Part shown: positions 35,010 to 43,860 of the stretch, piece by piece
Layout of the letters: each line of letters starts with the position of its first letter
Position numbering within the stretch: the first letter of the stretch is position 1
From: Candidatus Geothrix odensensis
GTDB lineage: Bacteria > Acidobacteriota > Holophagae > Holophagales > Holophagaceae
Length of the DNA stretch: 64,000 nucleotides
Assembly (NCBI GenBank): GCA_016714685.1
Contig: JADKCH010000017.1
Span: 1-64,000 of the forward strand
Direction: 5' to 3'
Translations under genes and position numbers: made by a program
The notes under the pieces: model-generated
What the model was told of the DNA's origin: nothing
Seen by the model: only the letters and a program-made list of their open reading frames with translations
Database searches by the model: none

Positions 35010-36298
35010 GCCCCGCCACCCCGCCCAAATCCCGCTTCCTCGCCGCGCTGCTGGACTTCCCGAAGAACGTCTGGAGCTCCATCTTCCGCAATCCGCTCCC
35101 GTCCAATGATCTCGAGCGGTCATCCACCAGCTTCACGAACTTCTTCCTGCACATCCACCCCGTGAAAGTGCACAAGCACTCGCTGAAGCCCACCTACACC
35201 TTCGGCCTCGGCCTGATCTCGTTCTTCCTGTTCCTGATCCTGACCGTGACGGGCATCCTGCTGATGTTCTACTACGTGCCCTCCACCCAGCAGGCGTACG
35301 ACCGCATGCTGGATCTGCGGGGTTCCGTGGCCTTCGGCACCCTGCTGCGCAACATGCACCGCTGGTCCGCCCACGGCATGGTCGCCGTGGTGTTCCTCCA
35401 CCTCTGCCGGGTGTTCCTCACGGGCTCGTACAAGAAGCCCCGCGAGTTCAACTGGGTGGTGGGAGTCATCCTCTTCCTGCTGACGCTCTTCATGAGCTTC
35501 ACCGGCTACCTGCTGCCCTGGGACCAGCTGGCCTTCTGGGCCATCACCGTCGGCGCCGCCATCGCCGGCTACGCGCCCATCATCGGCAAGGACATCCAGT
35601 TCCTGCTCATGGGCGGCACCAGCGTGGGCCAGGAGGCTCTGCTGCGCTTCTACGTGCTGCATGTGGCCGTGCTCCCGGCCATCCTCACCCTCATGATCGC
35701 CATCCACTTCTGGCGCATCCGCAAGGACGGCGGCCTCTCCCGGCCCGAGGATGCTGATCCCAAGATCACGCTCGAGCCGATGGAGACGGCCAGCCCCGTC
35801 AAGGCCTCCGTGCTGGAGCCGAAGAAGGTCTACGGCTTCCAGGGACTGGTGCGCGGGCCGCTCACCAAGGTCGGCCAGATCCCCGACAACACCGTGTTCT
35901 CATGGCCCAACCTGTTCCTGGCGGAGCTGTTCACCTTCGTGGTCACGCTGTCCGCGATCCTGGTCCTCTCCCTGCTCTTCAACGCGCCGCTGGAGGAGCC
36001 GGTCAACGCCCTGCACCCGCCCAATCCCGCCAAGGCGCCCTGGTACTTCCTGGGCCTGCAGGAAATGGTCAGCTACTCGGCCTTCTGGGGCGGCATCGGC
36101 GTGCCCGGAATCTTCGTGCTGCTGCTGCTCGCGACGCCCTACCTCGACCGCGGGCCCAAGGGCGTGGGCAAGTGGTTCTCCCGGGACCGCCTGCTGGCGA
36201 ACACGATCTTCATCACCTTCGTGGTGGCGAACATCATCTTCGTGATCATCGGCACCTTCTTCCGCGGGGCCAACTGGGCCTTCGTGACCCCCTGGTGA
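35006..36298 (+). CDS. cytochrome b of a bc-type quinol-oxidising complex (b6 and subunit IV parts in one chain)
   Basis: A 430-aa protein. The N-terminal half has four core helices with the haem-b histidines in RNMHRWSAHGM, FLHLCRVF, and YVLHVAVLP...AIHFWRIRKDGG; TGYLLPWDQLAFWA is a Qo-site helix. The C-terminal half corresponds to subunit IV, with the PEWY-equivalent PWYF in NPAKAPWYFLGLQEM. It forms a quinol:cytochrome c oxidoreductase core with the Rieske protein just upstream. Start ATG 35006 overlaps the Rieske stop. Confidence 0.94.
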   Translation: MSPATPPKSRFLAALLDFPKNVWSSIFRNPLPSNDLERSSTSFTNFFLHIHPVKVHKHSLKPTYTFGLGLISFFLFLILTVTGILLMFYYVPSTQQAYDRMLDLRGSVAFGTLLRNMHRWSAHGMVAVVFLHLCRVFLTGSYKKPREFNWVVGVILFLLTLFMSFTGYLLPWDQLAFWAITVGAAIAGYAPIIGKDIQFLLMGGTSVGQEALLRFYVLHVAVLPAILTLMIAIHFWRIRKDGGLSRPEDADPKITLEPMETASPVKASVLEPKKVYGFQGLVRGPLTKVGQIPDNTVFSWPNLFLAELFTFVVTLSAILVLSLLFNAPLEEPVNALHPPNPAKAPWYFLGLQEMVSYSAFWGGIGVPGIFVLLLLATPYLDRGPKGVGKWFSRDRLLANTIFITFVVANIIFVIIGTFFRGANWAFVTPW

Positions 36299-36308
36299 GG
36301 AGCGCGAC

Positions 36309-38123
36309 ATGAGACTGGCACTCGCCATCGGCACCTTCTTCATCCTCGTGATCCACGGGGTGGTGTTCTACAACCAGTTCGGCCACCCCTGGGAGCGGAA
36401 CCAGAACACCTACTTCGACCAGGCCAGGGTGCTGGCCAAGACCGACACGGAAAAGGCCGCCCTTGCCGCCCGCAAGCCCCGCATCGAGCAGATCGTGGTG
36501 AGCAACTTCGGGGAGACGCGGGTGGACCGCTGCACCACCTGCCACATTGCTTCCGACGACCCGCGCTTCTCCGCCCATGCGGAGCCAGTGAAGACCCATC
36601 CCTACTCCACCGCCATGGGGGATCAGCAGAAGAACGGCAAGTGGGAGCGGCGCCACAAGTTCTCTGAATTCGGCTGCACCGTCTGCCATGACGGCCAGGG
36701 TCGGGGCCTCGACTCCGAGTACAGCCATGGCAAGGACGAGTACTGGCCGGATCCCCTGCTGGGCTACACCACCCAGGCGCATTGGCGCCAGGACTTCGCC
36801 CCCAAGCTCAAGGGCAAGGAGTACATGCAGGCCAACTGCGCCCAGTGCCACACGGAGATCGCCTTCCCGGGCACCCCGCTGGTGACGAAGGGCCGCGAGC
36901 TGTTCTTCAGCTCCAACTGCTACGGCTGCCACCGCATCGAGGGGCTGTCCGACGGCACCATCGGTCCCGACCTCTCCGACGTGGGCAAGAAGTGGAAGCT
37001 CGACTACCTCTGGGGCCGCATCGCCGATCCCAAGTTCATTCTGGCCACTTCGATCATGCCGAAGTTCAACCTGAAGGAAGAGGACATCAAGGCCCTGGTG
37101 GTCTTCCTCAAGAGCCGGAAGGGCCGCAACTTCGCCGAGACCGAGATCCAGCGCTTCAAGGTGAAGCTCACGGGCGGCGCCGAGCTGGTCCAGGCCACCA
37201 TCAAGCCCGTCCAGATCAATCCGGCCGAGATGGTCAAGCAGGGCGAGAAGCTGGTGCTGGATCGCGCCTGCACCGCCTGCCACAAGCTGGGTGACCGGGA
37301 CGGCGGCATCGCCCCCGACCTTACCTTCGAGGGGCTGCTGAAGGACGGCCCGTGGATCTACGAGCACTTCAAGAACCCCAAGTCCACCATGCCCGACTCG
37401 ATCATGCCGGCCTTCCGCTTCACGGATGACGAGTTCAAGGCCATGACCGCCTACCTGCTCACCCTCAAGGGCAGCCAGGCACCGGCGTCGGGAGAGGCCA
37501 TCTACAAGTCCCTCTGCCTGCGCTGCCATGGCGAGAAGGGCGATGGTCACGGCCCCATCGCCGAGCACCTGGATCCCTACCCCCGCGACCTCACCAAGGC
37601 CGGCTTCATGAACTCCAAGTCCGAAGCCCGCCTGGTGGCCTCCATCCGCAATGGCGTGGCGGGCACCTCCATGCCGGCCTGGGGCAAGCTCCTCAGCGAG
37701 GAGCAGGCCAAGGTGGTCCTGGGCCACATCCAGACCGCCTTCACCAAGGAACCCCGGCGTGAGCTGAAGGTGCGGAATGTCCCCGAAAAGAATCCCGTGG
37801 CCATGAGCCCGGAGTCCGTGGCGCGTGGCGAAGGCATCTTCGTGGAACGCTGCGCCGGCTGCCACGGCAAGAAGGGCGATGGCAAGGGACCCAATTCCCT
37901 GGACATCCTGCCCAAGCCCCGCAACCTCCGGAACACCTTCTTCGTGGACAGCGTCGATGACCGGCGCCTCTTCGAGTCCATTCAATACGGCGTCCAGGGC
38001 ACGGCCATGCCCCCCTGGATCGACTACGGCCTGACGAACAACGACGTGGGCGACCTCATGAATTTCATCCGCAGCATCAACCAGAAGGCGAAGGGAGGCC
38101 AGCATGCAGCCGCAATTCAGTAA
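36309..38123 (+). CDS. heptaheme membrane-anchored cytochrome c
   Basis: A 604-aa protein with an N-terminal helix (LALAIGTFFILVIHGVVF) that probably stays as a membrane anchor, then seven CxxCH haem sites near residues 75, 123, 177, 204, 321, 403 and 515. The first three sit in an unfamiliar multihaem N-terminal part; the last four belong to class I cytochrome c-type domains, each followed by a distal Met (for example SIMPKF, SIMPAF, TSMPAW, TAMPPW). It lies between cytochrome b and ccoN, overlapping ccoN by 20 bp, where cytochrome c1 would be expected. It is the likely electron conduit from the bc core to the oxidase. Confidence 0.92.
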   Translation: MRLALAIGTFFILVIHGVVFYNQFGHPWERNQNTYFDQARVLAKTDTEKAALAARKPRIEQIVVSNFGETRVDRCTTCHIASDDPRFSAHAEPVKTHPYSTAMGDQQKNGKWERRHKFSEFGCTVCHDGQGRGLDSEYSHGKDEYWPDPLLGYTTQAHWRQDFAPKLKGKEYMQANCAQCHTEIAFPGTPLVTKGRELFFSSNCYGCHRIEGLSDGTIGPDLSDVGKKWKLDYLWGRIADPKFILATSIMPKFNLKEEDIKALVVFLKSRKGRNFAETEIQRFKVKLTGGAELVQATIKPVQINPAEMVKQGEKLVLDRACTACHKLGDRDGGIAPDLTFEGLLKDGPWIYEHFKNPKSTMPDSIMPAFRFTDDEFKAMTAYLLTLKGSQAPASGEAIYKSLCLRCHGEKGDGHGPIAEHLDPYPRDLTKAGFMNSKSEARLVASIRNGVAGTSMPAWGKLLSEEQAKVVLGHIQTAFTKEPRRELKVRNVPEKNPVAMSPESVARGEGIFVERCAGCHGKKGDGKGPNSLDILPKPRNLRNTFFVDSVDDRRLFESIQYGVQGTAMPPWIDYGLTNNDVGDLMNFIRSINQKAKGGQHAAAIQ

Positions 38124-39498
38124 GGCCGAAGTGGCGACGACGCCCGAAGGGGCCCTGGTCCACGACGACTCGACCGCCAAGTGGTTCCTGGTGAGCTCAG
38201 TGGCCTACTTCTTCATCGTGGGCATCATCGCCGTCATCATCGCGGCCAAGTTCGTGTGGCCCGACCTCATGGGCACCATGTCGTGGCTGACCTACGGGCG
38301 GCTGCGGCCACTGCACGTGAATGGCATGCTCTTCGGCTGGCTGCTGGCCGCCGACATGGGCCTGGCCTACTACGTCATCCCCCGGCTCTGCGGCGTGAAG
38401 CTCTGGAGCGAGAAGCTGGGTCTGGCCACGGCGATCCTCTGGAACGTCATCATCCTCGGCGCCGTGGTCACCCTCCTCGCCGGGAAGAACCAGGGCTGGG
38501 AATACGCCGAGCTGCCCTGGTATCTCGACATCCTCGTGGTGGTGGCCTGGATCATGTTCGGCCTGAACGTGCTCATGACCGTGGCTTCCCGCAAGCACCA
38601 GGCCATGTACGTGACCATCTGGTACACCATGGGCTGCATCCTCTGGACCGCCTTCGTCTACCTGACCGGCAATTTCGCCACCCTGGTCACCACCGGCACG
38701 AACCAGGCGAACCTGAACTGGATGTACGTCCACAATGCCGTGGGCCTGATCTTCACCCCCATCGGCCTGGCCATCGCCTACTACTTCATTCCCCGCGCGT
38801 CGAATACGCCCCTGCATAGCCACAAGCTGTCCATGGTCGGGTTCTGGTCCCTGGCCTTCGTCTACGTCTGGACGGGCGCCCACCACATGATCCACGGGCC
38901 CATCAGCCAGTGGCTGCAGACCATCGCCATCGCCTTCTCGGTGATGCTGCTCATCCCGGTGTGGGCCGTGGTCTACAACCTCTTCGCCACCATGAAGGGC
39001 CAGTGGCACCAGCTCCGCGAGAGCGTCCCCCTCAAGTTCCTCATGTCCGGCGTGGTCTTCTACCTCCTGACCTGCTTCCAGGGCCCCATGCACAGCCTGC
39101 GCACGGTGAACGCCATCGTGTCCAAGACCGACTGGATCCCTGGCCACGCGCACATGGCCGTGCTGGGCTGCTTCAGCTTCTTCGCCATCGCCGGCACCTA
39201 CTTCACGGTGCCCAAGCTCTGGGGCAAGCCCCTGCACTCGCAGTCCCTGGCCAACTGGAGCTACTGGATGCTGATGATCGGCGGCCTGGGCTTCTTCACC
39301 ACCCTCTGGCTGGGTGGGTTCTGGCAGGGCTGGCAGTGGAACAACTGGAGCATCCCCTTCATCGACACCGTCATCGCCCTGAAGCCCATCTGGATCGTCC
39401 GGTTCGTATCGGGAATCCTCATGTTCATTGGCATCGTGATGTTCGCCTACAACATTCTGGCCACCGCCATGGGCGCCAACGAGGAGGCGGCCGCCTAG
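38104..39498 (+). CDS. ccoN: cbb3-type cytochrome c oxidase subunit I
   Basis: CcoN holds the high-spin haem and CuB site where O2 is reduced. The 464-aa protein has about twelve helices and the conserved histidine motifs RPLHVNGMLFGW, FVYVWTGAHHMIHGP and PGHAHMAVLG. cbb3 oxidases have high O2 affinity and serve respiration at low oxygen. The start ATG overlaps the heptaheme gene by 20 bp, suggesting translational coupling. No N-terminal fusion is present. Confidence 0.95.
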   Translation: MQPQFSKAEVATTPEGALVHDDSTAKWFLVSSVAYFFIVGIIAVIIAAKFVWPDLMGTMSWLTYGRLRPLHVNGMLFGWLLAADMGLAYYVIPRLCGVKLWSEKLGLATAILWNVIILGAVVTLLAGKNQGWEYAELPWYLDILVVVAWIMFGLNVLMTVASRKHQAMYVTIWYTMGCILWTAFVYLTGNFATLVTTGTNQANLNWMYVHNAVGLIFTPIGLAIAYYFIPRASNTPLHSHKLSMVGFWSLAFVYVWTGAHHMIHGPISQWLQTIAIAFSVMLLIPVWAVVYNLFATMKGQWHQLRESVPLKFLMSGVVFYLLTCFQGPMHSLRTVNAIVSKTDWIPGHAHMAVLGCFSFFAIAGTYFTVPKLWGKPLHSQSLANWSYWMLMIGGLGFFTTLWLGGFWQGWQWNNWSIPFIDTVIALKPIWIVRFVSGILMFIGIVMFAYNILATAMGANEEAAA

Positions 39499-39519
39499 GC
39501 CGCAGAGAGGAGCGCGACC

Positions 39520-40089
39520 ATGTTCAAAAAAGCTGACAACAACGCCCTTTGGGCCATCGGAATCTCCCTCGTCCTGTTCTTCATTGGCGGGCTGCTGACC
39601 ACCGTGGTGCCACCCCTGGTGGACACCACCTGGGCCAAGCCCTTCGAGAACCACGATCCCGCCAAGGGCATGACCGGCAAGGTGGTTCCCCTCACGGCCC
39701 TGGAGAAGAAGGGCCGCGACATCTACGTCCGGGAAGGCTGCTGGTACTGCCACACCCAGCAGGTCCGCACCCTCCTCGCCGACACCAAGCGCTATGGCTG
39801 GCGTGGCGTGGACGCCCCCATCTCCACGCCCGACGAGTTCGTCTTCGACGATCCCCACATGTTCGGCACCAAGCGCACCGGCCCGGATCTCGCCCGCGTC
39901 GGCGGAAAGTACGACGAGCAGTGGCACCGCACCCACTTCCGCAGTCCCCGGGACCTGGTGAAGGGCTCCATCATGCCGCCCTATCCCTGGATCGTGAACA
40001 ACCCCGAAGAGTTCAAGGCCATGGTGGCCTACCTCCAGAGCCTGGGTCGCGGCAAGGATTGGCGTCCTGCCAACGACTACGAGAAGTAG
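39520..40089 (+). CDS. ccoO: cbb3-type cytochrome c oxidase subunit II (mono-haem)
   Basis: A 189-aa membrane-anchored cytochrome: one N-terminal helix (ALWAIGISLVLFFIGGLL), the family motif GRDIYVREGCWYCHTQQVR with haem site CWYCH, and the RTGPDLARVGGKY and SIMPPYPW ligand region. It takes electrons from the c-type donor and hands them to CcoN. An AGAGAGGAG ribosome-binding site precedes the start. It is a little shorter than typical CcoO. Confidence 0.95.
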   Translation: MFKKADNNALWAIGISLVLFFIGGLLTTVVPPLVDTTWAKPFENHDPAKGMTGKVVPLTALEKKGRDIYVREGCWYCHTQQVRTLLADTKRYGWRGVDAPISTPDEFVFDDPHMFGTKRTGPDLARVGGKYDEQWHRTHFRSPRDLVKGSIMPPYPWIVNNPEEFKAMVAYLQSLGRGKDWRPANDYEK

Positions 40090-40092
40090 GTC

Positions 40093-40275
40093 ATGGCCCC
40101 CACGGACTACACCTACCCCAGCGTCTATTTCGCCTACCTGTTCTTCGCCTTGATGTTCTTCCTGGCCGTCTATTTCTTCTTCAAGTCGCGGCGGGACGGG
40201 TACTGGGGCGAGAAGGGCGAGGAAGCCAAGTTCCAGATGTTCGACGAGGACAAGACTCCCAGGAGCACGCCATGA
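40093..40275 (+). CDS. ccoQ: CcoQ-like small oxidase subunit
   Basis: A 60-aa single-helix protein (YFAYLFFALMFFLAVYFFF) with a charged tail (KSRRDGYWGEKGEE). Position after ccoO, size and the R-DGYW motif match CcoQ/FixQ, which stabilises cbb3 assembly. The stop overlaps the next start by 4 nt. Confidence 0.8.
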   Translation: MAPTDYTYPSVYFAYLFFALMFFLAVYFFFKSRRDGYWGEKGEEAKFQMFDEDKTPRSTP

Positions 40276-40580
40276 CAGACGAAAAGAAGGGGCACGAAGA
40301 CCTGAAGGAATATGCCGACGGCTGGATGACGGAACGCAAAGGCACCGACGCGCCCGGTTTCCTCAAGCTGGTCATCCCGATCATCGGCCTGGGCGGATTC
40401 GGGTACCTGATCTTCCAGATGTACGGTGATGTCGGCCACGCCACCCGCGGATCCCTGGTTCAGCAGTTCAATGCCGCCACCAAGACCAACCCGGCCCTGA
40501 TGTACGGCATCGCCGCCCTGGTCCTGGTCTACGTGGCCATTGTCGCGATCTTCGCCTTCCGCAAGCCCCACGAGGATTAG
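40272..40580 (+). CDS. two-helix membrane protein at the CcoP position, no haem motif
   Basis: A 102-aa protein with a charged N-terminus, two hydrophobic helices (LKLVIPIIGLGGFGYLIFQM and LMYGIAALVLVYVAIVAIFAF) and a short KPHED tail. It lies where ccoP (di-haem subunit III) normally follows ccoQ. No CxxCH occurs, so it cannot supply the usual haems. It may be the reduced membrane anchor of CcoP or an unrelated accessory subunit. Start ATG 40272 overlaps the ccoQ stop. Confidence 0.75.
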   Translation: MTDEKKGHEDLKEYADGWMTERKGTDAPGFLKLVIPIIGLGGFGYLIFQMYGDVGHATRGSLVQQFNAATKTNPALMYGIAALVLVYVAIVAIFAFRKPHED

Positions 40581-40584
40581 AGCT

Positions 40585-42519
40585 GTGGATAACGCCAGCT
40601 GGCAGTTCAGGGTTCCCGACGACTCGCAGTACTGGGTCGAGATGGTCAAGTGCCAGCACGCCTGTCCGGTGCACACGGACGCGTGCGGGTACGTGACGGC
40701 CATCGCCGAGGGGCGGTACGAGCAGGCCTACGCGATCGCCCGCGCCACCAACCCCTTCGCGTCCATCTGTGGACGGGTCTGCGGAGCGCCCTGTGAAGCC
40801 AACTGCCGCCGCGGCTCCCTGGACGAGCCCGTGGCGATCCGCGCCCTCAAGCGGTTCGTCACGGACAAGTTCGGGCCCGAGACCGGCGACTACACCGCCT
40901 ACCGGGACGGCGCCAACCAGAAGATGCTGCCCCCCAACCGCGGCGACTACGAGAAGGTGGCGGTCATCGGCGGTGGCGTGGCCGGCATGACCGTAGCGCA
41001 CGACCTGGTCCAGATCGGCTACAAGGTCACGGTCTTCGAGGCCAATGCCGAACCCGGCGGCATGCTCACCGCCGGCGTGCCCGTGTTCCGCCTGCCCCGG
41101 GAGCTCGTGCGGCACGAGATCAACGCCATCGTGTCCCTGGGGGTCGACCTGAAGTGCAACATGAAGCTGGGCCGCGATTTCAGCATCGCGGACCTGCGGG
41201 CCCAGGGCTATAAGGCCATCTTCCTCGGCGTGGGCCTGCCCAACGGCCGCAAGCTCTCCCTGCCCGGCGGCGAGGCCGAGGGTGTCTACGACGGCATGGA
41301 GTTCCTCAAGGCCTTCAACGAAGGCAAGCCCTTGCCCCTGGGGCGCCGGGTGGTGGTGGTCGGCGGCGGCAACGTGGCCTACGACGTGGCCCGCTCCGCC
41401 CTGCGTCCCTTCGAGGCCCTCAACCAGGAGGACGCCCTCCAGGAGATGGGCCACGGCGAGAAGGTGGCCTACGACGTGGCCCGCTCCGCCCTGCGCATGA
41501 GCGGCGACAAGGAGATCCACGTGGTCTGCCTCGAGTCCCTCGAGGAGATGCCCGCCGACAAGGTGGAGATCCACGAAGGCGAGGAGGAGGGCATCCACCT
41601 CCACAACCGCGTGGGCCCCAAGGAGATCATCGTCGAGAACGGCAAGTGCAAGGGCCTGCGGGTGGTGAAGTGCCTCTCGGTCTTCGATGGGGAGCGCCGC
41701 TTCAACCCGAAGTTCGACGAGACCGACCTGAGCGACATCCACGCCGATTCCGTGGTCTTCGCCATCGGCCAGACCTCCGACCTCAGCTTCCTCAAGCCCG
41801 AGGATGGCGTCGAGACCAACCGCGGCCTCGTGAAGGTGGACCCCGCCACCTACCAGACCACGGCCCCGGACATCTTCGCCTGCGGCGACGTGGCCCATGG
41901 GGCGCGCCTCTTCATCGACGCCATCGCCTCCGCCCACACGGCGGCGCGGTCCATGCACGACTTCCTGCGGGGCACCCGCACCGACGTGGTGGTTCGCAAG
42001 CGCTGGTTGCCCGCCGCCTACACCATGGCCGAGGGCTGGCACCGCGAGGAGCGCTGCAACGCGCCCGTGCTGGAGAGCGAGGTCCGGGCCACTTCGGTGG
42101 AGATCGTCGAGCTGAGCTTCCCCGAGGAGATGGCCCGCCGCCAGGGCTCCCGCTGCCTGCGCTGCAACGTCAACACGGTCTTCGAGACGGACCACTGCAT
42201 CGCCTGCAACGGCTGCGTGGACGTCTGCCCCGAGGACCTCATCAAGCTGGTGGGCATCAGCACCCTCTCCGACTACGACGCCCACGCGCGGCTGGTGGCG
42301 GCCGGGGCCGAGCTCAGCCTGGCCGAATACCAGGCCATGCCACCCCAGGACAAAGACGAGCTGGGCGGCGTCATGCTGAAGGACGAGAGCACCTGCATCC
42401 GCTGCGCCATGTGCGCATCGCGCTGCCCCACCCACGCCATCCTGATGAAGCGCTTCGATCACCACACGGAGTGCGTGTCGGTTCCGTCGCCCAATCCGAA
42501 GATCCTGTATAATAACTAA
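40585..42519 (+). CDS. GltD-like FAD/iron-sulfur oxidoreductase with C-terminal ferredoxin domain
   Basis: A 644-aa protein. The N-terminal Cys-rich Fer4_20 domain (CQHACPVHTDACGY, CGRVCGAPCEANCRRG) precedes a two-dinucleotide fold (VAVIGGGVAGMTVAHDL for FAD, VVVVGGGNVAYDVARS for NAD(P)) and ends in a 2x[4Fe-4S] ferredoxin domain (CIACNGCVDVCPEDLI, CIRCAMCASRCPTHAI). Such modules move electrons between NAD(P)H and iron-sulfur or quinone partners. Residues ~264-303 hold a repeated VAYDVARSALR that inserts ~30 residues. GTG 40585 is the likely start, with GAGG nine bases upstream. It sits inside the cbb3 block, directly joined to ccoG. Confidence 0.87.
   Translation: MDNASWQFRVPDDSQYWVEMVKCQHACPVHTDACGYVTAIAEGRYEQAYAIARATNPFASICGRVCGAPCEANCRRGSLDEPVAIRALKRFVTDKFGPETGDYTAYRDGANQKMLPPNRGDYEKVAVIGGGVAGMTVAHDLVQIGYKVTVFEANAEPGGMLTAGVPVFRLPRELVRHEINAIVSLGVDLKCNMKLGRDFSIADLRAQGYKAIFLGVGLPNGRKLSLPGGEAEGVYDGMEFLKAFNEGKPLPLGRRVVVVGGGNVAYDVARSALRPFEALNQEDALQEMGHGEKVAYDVARSALRMSGDKEIHVVCLESLEEMPADKVEIHEGEEEGIHLHNRVGPKEIIVENGKCKGLRVVKCLSVFDGERRFNPKFDETDLSDIHADSVVFAIGQTSDLSFLKPEDGVETNRGLVKVDPATYQTTAPDIFACGDVAHGARLFIDAIASAHTAARSMHDFLRGTRTDVVVRKRWLPAAYTMAEGWHREERCNAPVLESEVRATSVEIVELSFPEEMARRQGSRCLRCNVNTVFETDHCIACNGCVDVCPEDLIKLVGISTLSDYDAHARLVAAGAELSLAEYQAMPPQDKDELGGVMLKDESTCIRCAMCASRCPTHAILMKRFDHHTECVSVPSPNPKILYNN
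41374..41495 (+). repeat. 90-bp spaced perfect 32-bp duplication inside the GltD-like gene
   Basis: Bases 41374-41405 and 41464-41495 are identical over 32 bp and encode VAYDVARSALR twice, 30 codons apart. The 58 bp between encode PFEALNQEDALQEMGHGEK. The repeat keeps frame, so the protein carries an insertion at the start of the NAD(P)-binding helix rather than a break. Confidence 0.85.
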
Positions 42520-43857
42520 ATGAGCATACAGACGGAGGCTTCCCCCAAGCCGAAAATCGAGCGGCTGCCGCCCCTGCCGCCGCAGGAGACCGTGTACCGG
42601 CCCATCCGGAAGCGGTTCCATCTGGCCTTCTTCCTGGCTTTCGTGGCGGCGCCGTTCACCAACCTGATGCGCTTCGACATCCCGCGACAGCGCTTCTACT
42701 TCGCCGGCCAGGAACTCTGGATCAGCGAGTTCGCCATCATCTTCTTCGCGATGATGCTCCTGATGTTCGTCATCGCGGCCTCGGCCATCATCCACGGCCG
42801 CATCTACTGCAGCTACGCCTGCCCCCAGATGATCTTCAGCGAGTGGAGCCAGTCCGTGGAGCGCTGGGCGGGGCGCCTGGCCCAGAAGCTGAAGTCGGCC
42901 AGCCCGAAGGCGAGGAAGCTCGCCGCGCGGGGCCTCTTCTACGCGGTGCTGCTGGTGGCCTCGGTCTTCCTGGCCTTCGTGTTCACCTCGTACTTCGTGG
43001 AGCCCCGGGACCTGCTGGGGCGCCTCCTGCACTTCGACCTGGTGACCGTGGGCGGCATCACCGGCGCCGTCACCACGCTCATCACCTTCCTGGATTTCAC
43101 CCTCGTTCGGCAGAAGTTCTGCACCACGGTCTGCCCCTACGGCTACATCCAGGGCATGCTCCAGGACAAGCACACGCTGCTGGTGAGCTACCAGGATGGC
43201 ACCGGCGAGGCCAAGGACTGCATCGAGTGCAAGAAGTGCGTCCGGGTCTGCGAGATGGGCATCGACATCCGCGAATCGCCCTACCAGATCGAGTGCGTGC
43301 ACTGCGGCGACTGCATCGACGCCTGCGAGGACGTGCTGCGCAAGCTCGGCAAGCCGGGCCTCATCCACTACGCCTGGGGCGAAACGCCGAAAGCCGTCGC
43401 CGCGCAGGAACCCTGGTACCGGCGCTGGGGCTTCCGCGATGCCAAGCGGGTGGTGATCCTGCTCATCATGATCTTCTATCTCGTGGGCCTCGCCATGGCC
43501 CTGTCCCTGCGTCGCCCCGTGCTGGTGGAGATCAACCCGGACCGGTCCACCCTGTTCAAGGTGCTGGAGGATGGCCGCATCGCGAACCTCATCCGCCTGA
43601 AACTCGCCAACCGCACCGGCAAGGCCACCCAGGTGCGCCTCTGGGTGGAGGGATTGGCCGGCGCGGAACTGGCCTTGCCGGCCAATCCGGTGACCCTCCA
43701 GCCGGGCGAGACCTTCGAGCGCACGGTGGAACTGCGGGCTCCCTTCATTCAGGATGGGCAGGACGTCCACCACATCCGCATCCTGGCCCAGGCCGACGCG
43801 GCCCGGAAGGCGGACATCGAAGAGATGACCTTCATCACGCCGCTCAAGAGGAAGTGA
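42520..43857 (+). CDS. ccoG: cbb3 oxidase accessory protein CcoG (FixG/RdxA)
   Basis: CcoG is a membrane ferredoxin that reduces copper for cbb3 assembly. The 445-aa protein has N-terminal helices, the conserved YCSYACPQMIFSEW, a second Cys motif TTVCPYGYIQGM, the ferredoxin clusters CIECKKCVRVCEMGI and CVHCGDCIDACED, a further helix (VVILLIMIFYLVGLAMAL) and a C-terminal periplasmic Ig-like FixG_C domain. It starts right after the GltD-like stop codon (no gap) and is followed by the CcoH-like gene. Confidence 0.95.
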   Translation: MSIQTEASPKPKIERLPPLPPQETVYRPIRKRFHLAFFLAFVAAPFTNLMRFDIPRQRFYFAGQELWISEFAIIFFAMMLLMFVIAASAIIHGRIYCSYACPQMIFSEWSQSVERWAGRLAQKLKSASPKARKLAARGLFYAVLLVASVFLAFVFTSYFVEPRDLLGRLLHFDLVTVGGITGAVTTLITFLDFTLVRQKFCTTVCPYGYIQGMLQDKHTLLVSYQDGTGEAKDCIECKKCVRVCEMGIDIRESPYQIECVHCGDCIDACEDVLRKLGKPGLIHYAWGETPKAVAAQEPWYRRWGFRDAKRVVILLIMIFYLVGLAMALSLRRPVLVEINPDRSTLFKVLEDGRIANLIRLKLANRTGKATQVRLWVEGLAGAELALPANPVTLQPGETFERTVELRAPFIQDGQDVHHIRILAQADAARKADIEEMTFITPLKRK

Positions 43858-43860
43858 TCC

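Noticed and set aside
40468..43773. A 1101-codon open frame on the minus strand opposite the GltD-like and ccoG genes
   Set aside because: It is the antisense shadow of two clear plus-strand genes, rich in His/Gly/Ala/Gln with no domain signal; long antisense frames are expected at this GC content.
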